Source: an uncultured Campylobacter sp.
GTDB lineage: Bacteria > Campylobacterota > Campylobacteria > Campylobacterales > Campylobacteraceae
Length of the DNA: 64,000 nt
Assembly (NCBI GenBank): GCA_900539255.1
Contig: UQBJ01000002.1
Location: forward strand, 1-64,000
Reading direction: 5' to 3'
Part shown: in pieces, positions 25,466-34,403 of the stretch
How positions within the stretch are numbered: the first letter of the stretch is position 1
How the letters are laid out: each line of letters starts with the position of its first letter
Translations under genes and position numbers: made by a program
The notes under the pieces: model-generated
Databases searched by the model: none
What the model saw: the letters and a program-made list of their open reading frames with translations, nothing else
What the model was told of the DNA's origin: nothing

Positions 25466-26408
25466 AAACTTTCCTTGTATCGAGCAAATTCGCGCAAAGT
25501 TCAGCCAAAAAATTCAGCACCACAACGCCCACAACGCTTAAAAGCAAGACAGCCAAAACCATAGGATAATCCTTAAAAATAATGCTTTCAATCACTAAAT
25601 TGCCAAGCCCACCATAAGCAAAAACACTCTCAACTACATAGACATTCATCAAAAAAGCCACTGAATTTGCCGCAAAATATGTGAGTATAGGCGGTAGAGC
25701 GTGTTTAAGCACTAAGTGAAAATAAATCCGCCTTAGGCTCAAACCCCGCGCAAAGGCTGCTTCGATGAAACTTTGATTAAGACTATCAAGCAAAATCGTC
25801 CTGTAAAGGCGCAGATACGAACCCAAATGCGCCAAAGTTAGGGCTAAAATAGGCAGCACCAAATGAGCGGCGCGGTTTAAAATATCATCTTCAAAACCCA
25901 AATCACTCACGCCAGAACTCGGCAAAACGCCCAAATACACGCTAAAAAACAAGATAAGTAATAAGCAAAGCGCAAAAGCAGGCGTTGCCAAAAAGCTCAT
26001 AGAGATGAAATTTAGGGCTTTGTCGATGAATTTGTCCTTGTAAATCGCGCTGATAATCGCAAAAAACAAGCTCACAAAAAACAACACAAGCAAAGCAAGC
26101 CCGCCAAGCGTGAGTGTGAGCGGCAAACGCTCAGCAAGGACTTCATTGACGCTTTCGCCTGTGATTAAAGAGTTGCCAAAATCGCCACTCATCGCCCCTT
26201 TAAGCCAGCTCAAATATTGCTCGTTTAGGGGCTTGTCTAAATTTAAATTCGACTCAATCTGCGCTTTTAGCTCAGCACTCACAGCTTGCGGGCTTTTCGC
26301 ATACACCACGCTGCCCTTGCTTAAATGTATCATCGCAAAGCACACATAAGAAAGCGCCAAAAGCAAAGCCGCAAGCCAAAACAAGCGTTTAAGGATAAGG
26401 GCTAGCAA
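25458..26408 (-). CDS. nikY: ABC importer permease, NikB/DppB type (NikY-like)
   Basis: A 316-aa six-helix permease. The N-terminal helix is followed by the periplasmic segment LNLDKPLNEQYLSWLKGAMSGDFGNSL, a DppB/NikB hallmark, and the coupling loop AAFARGLSLRRIYFHLVLKHALPP is clear. It lies three bases downstream of the binding-protein gene. Confidence 0.85.
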   Translation of the reverse strand: MLALILKRLFWLAALLLALSYVCFAMIHLSKGSVVYAKSPQAVSAELKAQIESNLNLDKPLNEQYLSWLKGAMSGDFGNSLITGESVNEVLAERLPLTLTLGGLALLVLFFVSLFFAIISAIYKDKFIDKALNFISMSFLATPAFALCLLLILFFSVYLGVLPSSGVSDLGFEDDILNRAAHLVLPILALTLAHLGSYLRLYRTILLDSLNQSFIEAAFARGLSLRRIYFHLVLKHALPPILTYFAANSVAFLMNVYVVESVFAYGGLGNLVIESIIFKDYPMVLAVLLLSVVGVVVLNFLAELCANLLDTRKVYA

Positions 26409-26411
26409 GCT

Positions 26412-27932
26412 TTATTTGCTCCACTGCCAAGCATTCCACGAAAAGCCAACGCCGTGATGCCCTAGAATTTGGGGCTTTATGCCCTTTATGTCCTTGTTAT
26501 ACACCAAAGGAAAGTCCAAATACACCAAAAACAAAAAAGGCGGTTCGTCATTTAAAGCGCTGATAAATTCAGCATAATGCGCCTTTCGCTTTTTTTCATC
26601 AAGGGTAGAACGCGCTTTTTTCAGTGCTTCATCAACTTTTGCGTTTTTATAATGCCCGAAATTCCACACCTTATCTTGTGTGCTTTCAAACACCCTATAA
26701 GTGTGCAAATCAGGGTCATAAGGCGTTCCCCAGCCTACCAAAAAGCTATCTACCTTTGAGTAGTCAAAGCTGCCAGCAGGCTTTGCAAAAACCTGCGTTT
26801 TTATGCCGATTTTGCCAAATTCGCTTGACAAGAGCTTCACCAAAGCCACGCGCAAAGGGTCGTTGCTCATCGCATACAAGTCAAATTTAAGCTCAACGCC
26901 GTTTTTTTCAAGTATGCCCTTAGCGTTTTTTTGCCAGCCCGCTTTTGCGAGAATTTCACTTGCTTTTTGCGGATTGTAAGCGTGTTGCGAGCTTTTTTTA
27001 GGGCTTACCCACGAGTTTTGCAAGGGGTGATGGGCTACCTTGCCAAGTGAGTGCAAGAGTTTATCCACGATGAGCCTTTTATCCACAGCATAATCAAGGG
27101 CTTCGCGCACGGCTTTGTCCTTGAAAATGGGGTTGTCAAAATTATACATTAAGGCTCTATAATCGGCTGAATTTTCCACTAAAACCTTGAATTTATCATC
27201 ATTTTTAAAGCTCTCTACCATTTCAAAGCCCACAAGTGCCACATCAACGCTGCCGTTTTTAAGCTCCAAAGCACTGATATTTGGGTCGCTGATATGCCTT
27301 AAAATAAGTTTTGGGCTTTGCACCTTGCCTAAATGATAGTTTTCATTTGCCTCCAAACTTAGATATTGCCCTTTTTTCCACGCCTTAAACTTAAATGCGC
27401 CCGTGCCTATGGGCTTTTGGTTGAATTTGCTTGTGTTTAAATTCTCATTTTGCAAGAGATGAGCGGGCAACATACCCATCATCAAAGCGTCCAAAAAGGC
27501 TGGAAAAGGATAAGCAAGCGTGATACTAATGTGCGTGTCATCAAGGACTTTTATGTCCTTTATCATCTCGTAATTTGCCCGCATAGGCGAGTTAAATTTG
27601 GCGTCATTGACGGCTTTAAGCGTGAATTCCACATCTTTTGCGCTAAATTTCGCTCCATCGTGCCACAGCACATCATCTCGCAACTCAAAGCTATATGTAA
27701 GCCCGTCTTTGCTGACTTTCCACGATTTTGCTAAATCAGGCTGAATTTTCATCTTTTCATCAAAGCGCACAAGCCCCGAAAAGATGAGCCTCACCGCCTC
27801 ATCGTGGTCCTCACTGAAAATCGGGTTGATACGCTCTATCTCGTTTTCAACCGCTACGACTATGGTGTCTTTGGGCGTTGCTCCGAAACAAAGCCCCAAA
27901 AACAGCCCCAAAAATGCGATTTTTTTTAGCAT
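26412..27932 (-). CDS. nikZ: Periplasmic nickel-binding protein of the ABC importer (NikZ-like)
   Basis: This family 5 substrate-binding protein (506 aa) closely follows the Campylobacter jejuni NikZ that I recall, with shared blocks VVAVENEIERINPIFSEDHD, AKPAGSFDYSKVDSFLVGWG and the ending GHHGVGFSWNAWQWSK. NikZYXWV supplies nickel for hydrogenase and, where present, urease. The signal peptide is residues 1-17 (CFG-A). The start at 27932 has GGGAGAG upstream. It is the first gene of an operon running to 23238 with all neighbours overlapping or nearly so. Peptide transport would be the alternative reading, but the match to NikZ makes nickel likely. Confidence 0.85.
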   Translation of the reverse strand: MLKKIAFLGLFLGLCFGATPKDTIVVAVENEIERINPIFSEDHDEAVRLIFSGLVRFDEKMKIQPDLAKSWKVSKDGLTYSFELRDDVLWHDGAKFSAKDVEFTLKAVNDAKFNSPMRANYEMIKDIKVLDDTHISITLAYPFPAFLDALMMGMLPAHLLQNENLNTSKFNQKPIGTGAFKFKAWKKGQYLSLEANENYHLGKVQSPKLILRHISDPNISALELKNGSVDVALVGFEMVESFKNDDKFKVLVENSADYRALMYNFDNPIFKDKAVREALDYAVDKRLIVDKLLHSLGKVAHHPLQNSWVSPKKSSQHAYNPQKASEILAKAGWQKNAKGILEKNGVELKFDLYAMSNDPLRVALVKLLSSEFGKIGIKTQVFAKPAGSFDYSKVDSFLVGWGTPYDPDLHTYRVFESTQDKVWNFGHYKNAKVDEALKKARSTLDEKKRKAHYAEFISALNDEPPFLFLVYLDFPLVYNKDIKGIKPQILGHHGVGFSWNAWQWSK

Positions 27933-27965
27933 TTTCTCTCCCTTATGAATTGAATTTGTGTGATA

Positions 27966-27994
27966 AAATTGTAACAAAACAATACTAACAATTT
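27966..27994 (-). promoter_or_regulatory. Candidate operator/promoter of the nik operon
   Basis: An inverted repeat AAATTGT-N15-ACAATTT lies 34-62 bases upstream of nikZ. On the coding strand it contains TACAAT, a plausible -10 box. The location suits a nickel-responsive regulator such as NikR, but the match to a known NikR site is not established. Confidence 0.35.
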
Positions 27995-28223
27995 GAATTT
28001 TTTGAGAAAATTTTTAAAAAACACAAGCGGAATTTGCTTTTGAGAGTGCTTTGAATTTGCCTTTAAATTTGCCTTGAAATTGCTTTGAAAATGTTTTGAA
28101 TTTTACCTTGAATTTTCTTTATTAAGCTCGGCAAAATTTCATCACTTATTGTTTTTTAAGGGTGTCTTATTTATCAAATTTTTGCGCCATTAGCCATTTT
28201 TAGCTTTAAAGATTTAAGCCACT

Positions 28224-29291
28224 TCACGCCTCTTTGCTCTTTGCCTCGTCCTCAACCTCTTGCAAAAAGCGTTCGACAAGCTCGCTTTCTTTGAGCTTTG
28301 CTACCACTTCGCCGTGGCGAATCACCAGCCCTTGATTTTTGCCGAAGGCTATGGCGACATCAGCGCCCTTTGCCTCGCCAAGCGCATTTACCACACAGCC
28401 CATCACGCTTATGTTTAAGGGCGCTTTTATGTGTGCTACCTTTTCCTCTACTATTTTTATCGCCTTTACCAAATCGCTTTGAATTCGCCCACAAGTAGGG
28501 CAAGAGATGATATTTACACCGCTTTTTTGCACGCCACTATCTTGCAAAATCGCCTTTGCCACGCGAATTTCCTCTTCAAGCTCGCCCGTCATCGACACTC
28601 GCACCGTGTCGCCTATGCCCTTTAAAAGCAAATTTCCAAGCGCGATAGAGCTTTTTATGGTGCTGTGAAAGCGCGTGCCAGCTTCTGTAACGCCTAAATG
28701 AAAGGGATACTCGCAAAGCGGGCGCAGTCTTTCGTATGCTTCTATGGTATCTTGGGCGTTTGAACATTTCATCGAAATTTTAATATCCGTAAAATCAAAG
28801 TCTTCAAGCAGTTTTATATTATAAAGCGCACTTTGCAGCATAGCTTCCACGCCATAGCCGTATTGTTGCGCAAATTCCTTTTCGATAGAGCCGTGATTTA
28901 CGCCTATGCGAATGGGGATTTTGCGCGCCTTGCACGCTTGCACCACTTCTTTGATATTTTCTTTACTGCCGATATTTCCGGGATTTATGCGAACAGCGTC
29001 TATGAATTCAGCACAATATACGGCTAATTTGTGGTTAAAATGTATATCCACGACCAAAGGCAAGGGACTTTGCGCCTTGATTTCCTTTAAAGCCCTTGCA
29101 TCAGCCATATCAAGGCAAGCAAGCCGCACTATATCAGCACCCGCAAAGTAAAGGCGGTTGATTTGCTCCAAGCAGCCTTTTATGTCGCGGGTTTTTGCAA
29201 AAAGCATTGATTGCACCGATATAGGCGCACCGCCACCCACAAGCACTTTGCCGACTTTGATTTGCTTTGTTTTTACTCTTTTGACATTCAT
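28224..29291 (-). CDS. ispG: 4-hydroxy-3-methylbut-2-enyl diphosphate synthase
   Basis: IspG (GcpE) carries out the penultimate step of the MEP isoprenoid pathway with a [4Fe-4S] cluster. The start region (GGGAPISVQSMLFAKTRD) and cluster ligands (ISCPTCGR and MGCVVNALGEAKGADV) are intact. I use the ATG at 29291 (MNVKRVKTKQIKVG) with AAGAAAAAAG upstream; a longer frame to 29396 is not typical. It links to dxr at 32239, another enzyme of this pathway in the window. Length is 355 aa. Confidence 0.93.
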   Translation of the reverse strand: MNVKRVKTKQIKVGKVLVGGGAPISVQSMLFAKTRDIKGCLEQINRLYFAGADIVRLACLDMADARALKEIKAQSPLPLVVDIHFNHKLAVYCAEFIDAVRINPGNIGSKENIKEVVQACKARKIPIRIGVNHGSIEKEFAQQYGYGVEAMLQSALYNIKLLEDFDFTDIKISMKCSNAQDTIEAYERLRPLCEYPFHLGVTEAGTRFHSTIKSSIALGNLLLKGIGDTVRVSMTGELEEEIRVAKAILQDSGVQKSGVNIISCPTCGRIQSDLVKAIKIVEEKVAHIKAPLNISVMGCVVNALGEAKGADVAIAFGKNQGLVIRHGEVVAKLKESELVERFLQEVEDEAKSKEA

Positions 29292-29460
29292 CTTTTTTCT
29301 TTGAATTTTTTGTGAAATTGTAGCAAAAGTTTGTGAATTTTGCATTATAAAGGCTAGACTTCGCAAAGACTTTGCAAATTTTGTGTCAAAATTCACAAAA
29401 ACTTGGTATCATTTGCTTAGAATTTAAAAGTTAAATTTGTTAAATTTAAAAAGGACGGCG

Positions 29461-30177
29461 ATGAGAGCGGTATTTGCGTGCTTTTTTAGTGCTATGTTAC
29501 TTGTGAATTTGGGCTTTGCTTTGAGTGTCAAGCCCCCAAAGGTTGAAGATGGCTTGTCTTTATATAACGACAAACGCCTTAAAGAAGCATTTAGCGTGTT
29601 TCGCACGCTTTGTTCGCAGCGACACTCAAAGGCTTGCTTTTCGCTTGCTTTTATGTATGAGAGCGGGCAGGGCGTGCCAAAGAGCGACAGCAAGGCGAGC
29701 AAATACTACGACAGAGCTTGCAAAGGTAGGATAAGCGCGGCTTGCTTTAATTTGGGCTTACTCTATGAGCGGAAAAAACGCATCAAGCAGGCAAATTTAG
29801 CCTTCGCACAAGGTTGTGCGCTACGCCACAATGAATCTTGCAAGCACCTAGCCACAGGCTATGAGAGAGCCAAACAGCACGATTTGTCTGTGGAATTTTA
29901 CGAAAAATCCTGCAAACTCAAAGACGCCACCGCTTGTTTTAAGCTTGCCCAGCTTTATGATGAGGGCAGCGTAACGCGTCAAAACACCAAAGCAGCGTTG
30001 TTTAATTACAGCAACTCTTGCAATTTAGGCTTAGGCAAGGCTTGCTTCGCACTTGGCGAATACCACGAAAGCAGGGACAAGGCTCTGGCAAGACGCTACT
30101 ACGGCAAAGCCTGCGATGAAAACTACTCGCCCGCTTGCCTTGCTTACAAAAGGCTTGATGAGGTGCAAGCGCAGTGA
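29461..30177 (+). CDS. Secreted Sel1-repeat, cysteine-rich protein (Hcp-like)
   Basis: The 238-aa product has a signal peptide (first 20 residues, cleavage near GFA-L) followed by about five to six Sel1-type repeats of roughly 36 residues. The typical pattern A-C-x-x-L-G/A-x-x-Y appears as KACFSLAFMYESGQGV, AACFNLGLLYERKK, ATACFKLAQLYDEG and KACFALGEYHES. Paired cysteines spaced about eight residues apart within repeats suggest disulfides, as in Helicobacter cysteine-rich proteins. It is therefore probably periplasmic and could be a substrate of the Dsb system. The ATG at 29461 is chosen over an upstream one because AAGGAC precedes it. Confidence 0.8.
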   Translation: MRAVFACFFSAMLLVNLGFALSVKPPKVEDGLSLYNDKRLKEAFSVFRTLCSQRHSKACFSLAFMYESGQGVPKSDSKASKYYDRACKGRISAACFNLGLLYERKKRIKQANLAFAQGCALRHNESCKHLATGYERAKQHDLSVEFYEKSCKLKDATACFKLAQLYDEGSVTRQNTKAALFNYSNSCNLGLGKACFALGEYHESRDKALARRYYGKACDENYSPACLAYKRLDEVQAQ

Positions 30178-30525
30178 AATGTGCTTTTGTTGTTTCGAGC
30201 CTTTGCTAGAAAGCGAAAAATCCAAAGAAATTTGAGACACACTTTAAATGTATGGATACTTCGGCTAACGCCTCAGTATGACAAAAGACAAGTCATTATG
30301 ACAAAGATTAAGTCAATGCGAAAGAATTTAAGGCTGATTTTGTCATTTTGAGCTTTCGCACAAAGCGAAAATTCACACCAAAATTCCATTTTAATTCATT
30401 GTCTATATTTTGTAAGGCGAAAAACCCACATTATCACTGCAAGCGCAGAGCGTAGCACAAAGCAATCAAGCAGCTTGAAAGGCACAGCCGCAGCAGAAAA
30501 ATCCACTTACAAAGAAAGCGCATTT
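30178..30525. other. Repeat-rich gap after the Sel1 gene
   Basis: Contains single arms of the palindromic family: 30251-30282 (TATGGATACTTCGGC...CAGTATGACA) and 30340-30373 (TGTCATTTTGAGC...GCGAAAATTCA). Several short TATGACAAA variants follow. No gene is supported. Confidence 0.5.
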
Positions 30526-30615
30526 TGTCATTTTGAGCGTTAGCGAAAAATCCACACTTTAAAGGTGTAATTTACACTTTAAATTTATGGATACTTCGCT
30601 GCGCTCAGTATGACA
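30526..30615. repeat. Palindromic TGTCAT element, copy 4 (reverse orientation)
   Basis: A 90-bp copy with TGTCATTTTGAGCGTTAGCG at the left and CGCTCAGTATGACA at the right, so it is the reverse orientation of copy 3. The centre shares ACACTTTAAATTTATGGATA with it. This proves that the element occurs in both orientations. Confidence 0.7.
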
Positions 30616-30853
30616 GCAAATAAGTCAATATGACAAATTTACACGCTCATTTTAAAGCAAAGTAAAATTTCAAGCACGCTTTAAAATATATTAAAATTCA
30701 AAGCAAGATTAAAATACACTTTTAAAATCCCCAAATTCAAGGTAAAAATTCAAAGCGTGCTTTAACAAAAGAATTTGCACGAAATTCAAGCACACTTAAA
30801 AAAAGACTTCACTCAAATTTCCACACAAGATTCGACATAATTTTACCCAAAAC
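30616..30853. repeat. AT-rich word-repeat tail after pgp1
   Basis: Degenerate repeats of AAAATTCAAAGC, CACGCTTTAAAAT and GAAATTCAAGC fill this stretch downstream of the convergent pgp1 gene. No gene is supported. Confidence 0.4.
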
Positions 30854-32242
30854 TCACTCAAATTCCACCAAAATCGAGCCTAAAAATTTGTCCTTGTTTT
30901 TCGCTTCTTCGTAGGTTTTTATGCTTGGTTCTTGGGCGTTTTTGATGATTTTATCGTCTATGTGGCTCACGGCTTGCTGGTCAAGCATAGCCCAGCGCAG
31001 TTCGTAAAACTCCACGCGAAACATTTTGCCCGCCGTGTCAAGCGAGTATTGTGGTATCATATTTTTTTTGACGACTCTTATGCCGCTTTCGTCCCTACCC
31101 TTGTCAAGCCCGATGATATTGACTCTCACGCCTTTGATTTTGGGTATCATAAATTCTTTTTTCACGAGCACTTTGCTGGCAAATGGCACAAGTTTTACTT
31201 CTCCGTCAATTTCCATTTTAAATTTATTAAAAGCGTCTGAAAATTCAAAGTATTCAGGGTGCAACCTAGCTTGAAAGCGGTTGCCATACTGGATAAAATA
31301 GCCCTTTTTGTCAGCCACTATCGCTGTGATTTCGTTGCTCGTGGCATAATCATACTCGCGGTTGAGCGGAAAAGGCACAAATTTAATGTCCTTGCGCGGT
31401 TTGTCAAGGCTGATGAGAATTTTGCTTGTGAAAAGTTTGACGATGATTTCTTTGTTTATGGCTTGCTGCACGCCTTTTGGGCTTAGCTCAAAGTCGCGCT
31501 CAAACTCTATGCCAGCGGTTTTAAGATAGTTTTCAATCGCCACTAAATGATAATAAGCCCTTAAATTCACGGGCAGATTTTTGCTCGCTTCGTTGGCAAA
31601 GGCGGCTTTGTTGTTGGAGATGACAAAATAAGTCAAGGCTTTGAGCATTTCGGTGTCGGCAAGCTCTTTTGTCTTGGTGTTTTTAAGATGATATTTGTGT
31701 TTTTCATCGATAAGTTTGGAGTTGAGCACTTCAACGGTGTTTGTGGCGATGCGCTCTAACTCGCCCCATTTGCTCGCGTTGATTTCTGTGGTGTCAATCA
31801 CGCTTGAATTTCCCCAACGCTTCGGGTTTTTCAGCTCATCGACAAAGGTAGGGTGATAAAAGCCCCAGCCATCGTGCAAATTCAGCACCATTCCAACCTC
31901 ATCGCGCAAAATCAACTCTTTTATGCGCTGTATAGTCGCATAGTCAGGGTCGTTTTTGTTAAGCTCGGCGAATTTGCGGTTTAAGTCGCCTTTGACGCCA
32001 CGCGCCCTTTTGATGATACTATCAAAGGCTAAATTCGGCGCGACAATAATTTTGCCTTTGGTAATGTTATAATCGCTAATCAGCAAGCTCGCAGCGTGAA
32101 AGCCTCCCGGCTCGTCCCCTTGCATACCGCCAAAAATCAGCACCGTGTTTTTGTCCCCCAAACTCTCGCCCTTTTCGCTGATGGTAAATTCCAGCGCAAA
32201 AAGGGCGTTCATAAAGAGCAATAAAAGCGCGAGTTGTTTCAT
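30854..32242 (-). CDS. pgp1: Peptidoglycan DL-carboxypeptidase for helical cell shape (Pgp1/Csd4, M99 family)
   Basis: This 462-aa periplasmic zinc enzyme trims tripeptide stems to dipeptides, a step needed for helical shape in Campylobacter and Helicobacter. The signal peptide covers about residues 1-16. The zinc ligands show the unusual M99 set Q41-x2-E44 (GGMQGDEPGG) and H123 (NLHDGWGFYHP), where Gln replaces the normal His, as in Csd4. Its start overlaps the dxr stop (ATGA). This order, pgp1-dxr-cdsA, is the one known from Campylobacter jejuni. Confidence 0.93.
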   Translation of the reverse strand: MKQLALLLLFMNALFALEFTISEKGESLGDKNTVLIFGGMQGDEPGGFHAASLLISDYNITKGKIIVAPNLAFDSIIKRARGVKGDLNRKFAELNKNDPDYATIQRIKELILRDEVGMVLNLHDGWGFYHPTFVDELKNPKRWGNSSVIDTTEINASKWGELERIATNTVEVLNSKLIDEKHKYHLKNTKTKELADTEMLKALTYFVISNNKAAFANEASKNLPVNLRAYYHLVAIENYLKTAGIEFERDFELSPKGVQQAINKEIIVKLFTSKILISLDKPRKDIKFVPFPLNREYDYATSNEITAIVADKKGYFIQYGNRFQARLHPEYFEFSDAFNKFKMEIDGEVKLVPFASKVLVKKEFMIPKIKGVRVNIIGLDKGRDESGIRVVKKNMIPQYSLDTAGKMFRVEFYELRWAMLDQQAVSHIDDKIIKNAQEPSIKTYEEAKNKDKFLGSILVEFE

Positions 32243-33339
32243 CGTAACCTTTTGCAGAATTTTCTCACCTCATCATCAAGCTCAAAAATTTCATCTAAAT
32301 TTGAAATTTTAACGCTTTGAAAGTGCTTCAAGGCTTTGAAAATCCCTTTTGAAATGTCTAAAAACCCACATTTTCCAGCCAAAAACTGCTCGACTTTGAT
32401 TTCATTTGCGGCATTTATCACAACGCCTAAATCCAAATTCGCCAAAAATTCATCTTTAAGGGCGAAAAGCGGGTATTTGTTTAAATTTATGCTGTGAAAT
32501 TGTAATTTAGAAATGGTAACAAAGTCAAGTTTTTTGATGATATTTTGCGGATTTTTTATTTTCGCACTCGGTAAAATCGCCTGAGAAATGGCAAGTTTCA
32601 TATCAGCATTTGAAAAAAAGGCACTCACACCGCCGTCTTTAAACTCACAAAGAGCGTGGATAAGGCTTTGCGGCTCTATGAGTGCGTCTATGTGCTTAAT
32701 GCCAAAGAGATGATAGGCTTCGATGACTTCAAAGAGCTTGTTTATCATAGTCGCGCTGTCTATGGTGATTTTCGCGCCCATTAGCCAATTTGGGTGTTTT
32801 AAAGCCATTTGTGGCGTAACGGAGGCTAAATCTTTGAGCTTAAATTTAAAAAAAGCCCCGCCGCTTGCCGTTACAAAAAGCCTTGAAATTTCGCTTTTTT
32901 TGTGGGCTTTGAGTAAGAAATTTAAGGCTGAATGCTCGCTGTCTATGGGCGTGATTTTCGCGCCTTTTAGGAATTTGCCAGCGATGACTAGGCTTTCTTT
33001 GTTTGCTAGGGCTAAATGCTTGTTTAAAGCCTTTGCCTTTAAGCTCGCGCGAAGCCCCGCAAAGCCAACTATGGCGTTTAGCACAAGCTCATCATCGCAG
33101 CTTTCAAGCAAATTTTCAAGCCCGCTTTGCCCGACAAATAAGCGTTTTTTGTCAAATTTAACGGCGTTTTTGTCGGCATCTTCGCTGATACAGACAAATT
33201 TGGGCTGAAATTGAGCGATTTGCTCGTTAAGCAAGGCGACATTGCGCCCGCAGGCAAGCGCGCTTACTTGCAGGCTGAATTTTTGGGCTAAAAAAAGTGC
33301 GTTGCGCCCTATGCTGCCCGTGCTTCCAAGGACTATCAT
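32239..33339 (-). CDS. dxr: 1-deoxy-D-xylulose 5-phosphate reductoisomerase
   Basis: Dxr forms MEP from DXP with NADPH. The start IVLGSTGSIGRNAL is the dinucleotide fold; ANKESLVIAG and the metal block PIDSEHSALNF are conserved, and LMGAKITIDSATMINKLFEVIEAYHLF is the active-site helix region. It begins immediately after the cdsA stop (0-base spacing) and overlaps pgp1 by four bases. The protein has 366 aa, somewhat short of the usual 390 but complete in motifs. Confidence 0.94.
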   Translation of the reverse strand: MIVLGSTGSIGRNALFLAQKFSLQVSALACGRNVALLNEQIAQFQPKFVCISEDADKNAVKFDKKRLFVGQSGLENLLESCDDELVLNAIVGFAGLRASLKAKALNKHLALANKESLVIAGKFLKGAKITPIDSEHSALNFLLKAHKKSEISRLFVTASGGAFFKFKLKDLASVTPQMALKHPNWLMGAKITIDSATMINKLFEVIEAYHLFGIKHIDALIEPQSLIHALCEFKDGGVSAFFSNADMKLAISQAILPSAKIKNPQNIIKKLDFVTISKLQFHSINLNKYPLFALKDEFLANLDLGVVINAANEIKVEQFLAGKCGFLDISKGIFKALKHFQSVKISNLDEIFELDDEVRKFCKRLR

Positions 33340-34068
33340 CTACACCAACGCAAGCATAGCAAAGGCAGCGATGATGAGCGCGTCTATCCTGTCAAGCATA
33401 CCGCCGTGTCCGGGGATAAGCTCGCCGCTGTCTTTAACCCCGCTTTGTCGTTTAAAATAGCTTTCAAGTAAATCGCCGATAACCGCAAAAACCGCCACGA
33501 CAAAAGCCGTTACAAGGCTTAAAGAAAAATGATACCCAAAAAGCCCAAAAAGCGTGCCAAAAAGCGTGGCACAAGCTATGCCGCCGATGACACCTTCTCT
33601 TGTTTTGTTTGGGCTTGTAGGCGAAAAGGGCGTGCTTCCTATGAGTTTGCCGATGAAATAAGCCCCGCTGTCGCACACAACCACGATGAAAATCAGCCAA
33701 AAAAGCGTGAAAACACCACTATCCAAATACACCTGCCACAATGCAAAGATAGGCAAGGTAGGGTAAAGATAAGGCAAGGCTTCTTTTAAATTCTTTGCCT
33801 TTTTATACACAAGCACGCCCACGACAAGCAGCAAAAGCCCAGCACCGCAAGCTAGCGGCTCTTTGCTGATACTCGCAAAGACAAGGGCTAAAAGAGCGAA
33901 AAAGACATTTGCACTTGGCGTGTTAAAAAGCCTTTTTGCCTCATCAAAGGCGATATATAAAATCGCGCCAAAGATGATGAGATTGAGCCAAAAGCTATCT
34001 ATAAGAGCGATGAAAATCACCGCCACAACAAGGGCTACACCCCAAACAATGCGCGTTTTGTCAAACAT
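33340..34068 (-). CDS. cdsA: Phosphatidate cytidylyltransferase
   Basis: CdsA makes CDP-diacylglycerol for phospholipid synthesis at the inner membrane. The 242-aa protein has about seven membrane segments and the C-terminal signature SGVKDSGELIPGHGGMLDRIDALIIAA, which contains the metal-binding Asp residues. It heads the cdsA-dxr-pgp1 transcription unit, nine bases after the small charged gene upstream. Confidence 0.93.
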   Translation of the reverse strand: MFDKTRIVWGVALVVAVIFIALIDSFWLNLIIFGAILYIAFDEAKRLFNTPSANVFFALLALVFASISKEPLACGAGLLLLVVGVLVYKKAKNLKEALPYLYPTLPIFALWQVYLDSGVFTLFWLIFIVVVCDSGAYFIGKLIGSTPFSPTSPNKTREGVIGGIACATLFGTLFGLFGYHFSLSLVTAFVVAVFAVIGDLLESYFKRQSGVKDSGELIPGHGGMLDRIDALIIAAFAMLALV

Positions 34069-34077
34069 AAATCTCCC

Positions 34078-34401
34078 TTAAATGCTAATATCAAGGCTAT
34101 GCAAGCCAAGTTCGTTGTCCTCACTGCTCTGCGCCGTCTTGCGCTTTTGCTTTTCGTCCTTGTCGTCTTTCCTGCGCCTTTTGGAGCTTTCCTCCTCGCG
34201 CTTTTCTTTAATCTCCTCTTGCACCTCATCAGCAGGTGCAGCCTTGTCGATACGCTCGACAGATTTTTCCTTGCCTTGAAATTCGGCTAAATTTGCCAAA
34301 GCCGCAAAACTCTCCTTGCCACGCTCGTTAGCCACTTGCGTGCTAGCCACAGCGGCGTTTTGACTGACAAAAGTTGAGTTGCTTAATGGTGTAATCGCCA
34401 T
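34078..34401 (-). CDS. Small charged protein of unknown function between NFACT and cdsA
   Basis: A 107-aa protein whose N-terminal half is Ala/Ser-rich (MAITPLSNSTFVSQNAAVAST), followed by a highly charged Lys/Glu/Arg segment (EEIKEKREEESSKRRRKDD) that is probably disordered or coiled. The ATG at 34401 follows the NFACT stop with AAAGGAG at good distance. A comparable small gene occupies this place in Campylobacter jejuni, so it is likely real. No function can be proposed. Confidence 0.65.
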   Translation of the reverse strand: MAITPLSNSTFVSQNAAVASTQVANERGKESFAALANLAEFQGKEKSVERIDKAAPADEVQEEIKEKREEESSKRRRKDDKDEKQKRKTAQSSEDNELGLHSLDISI

Positions 34402-34403
34402 TT

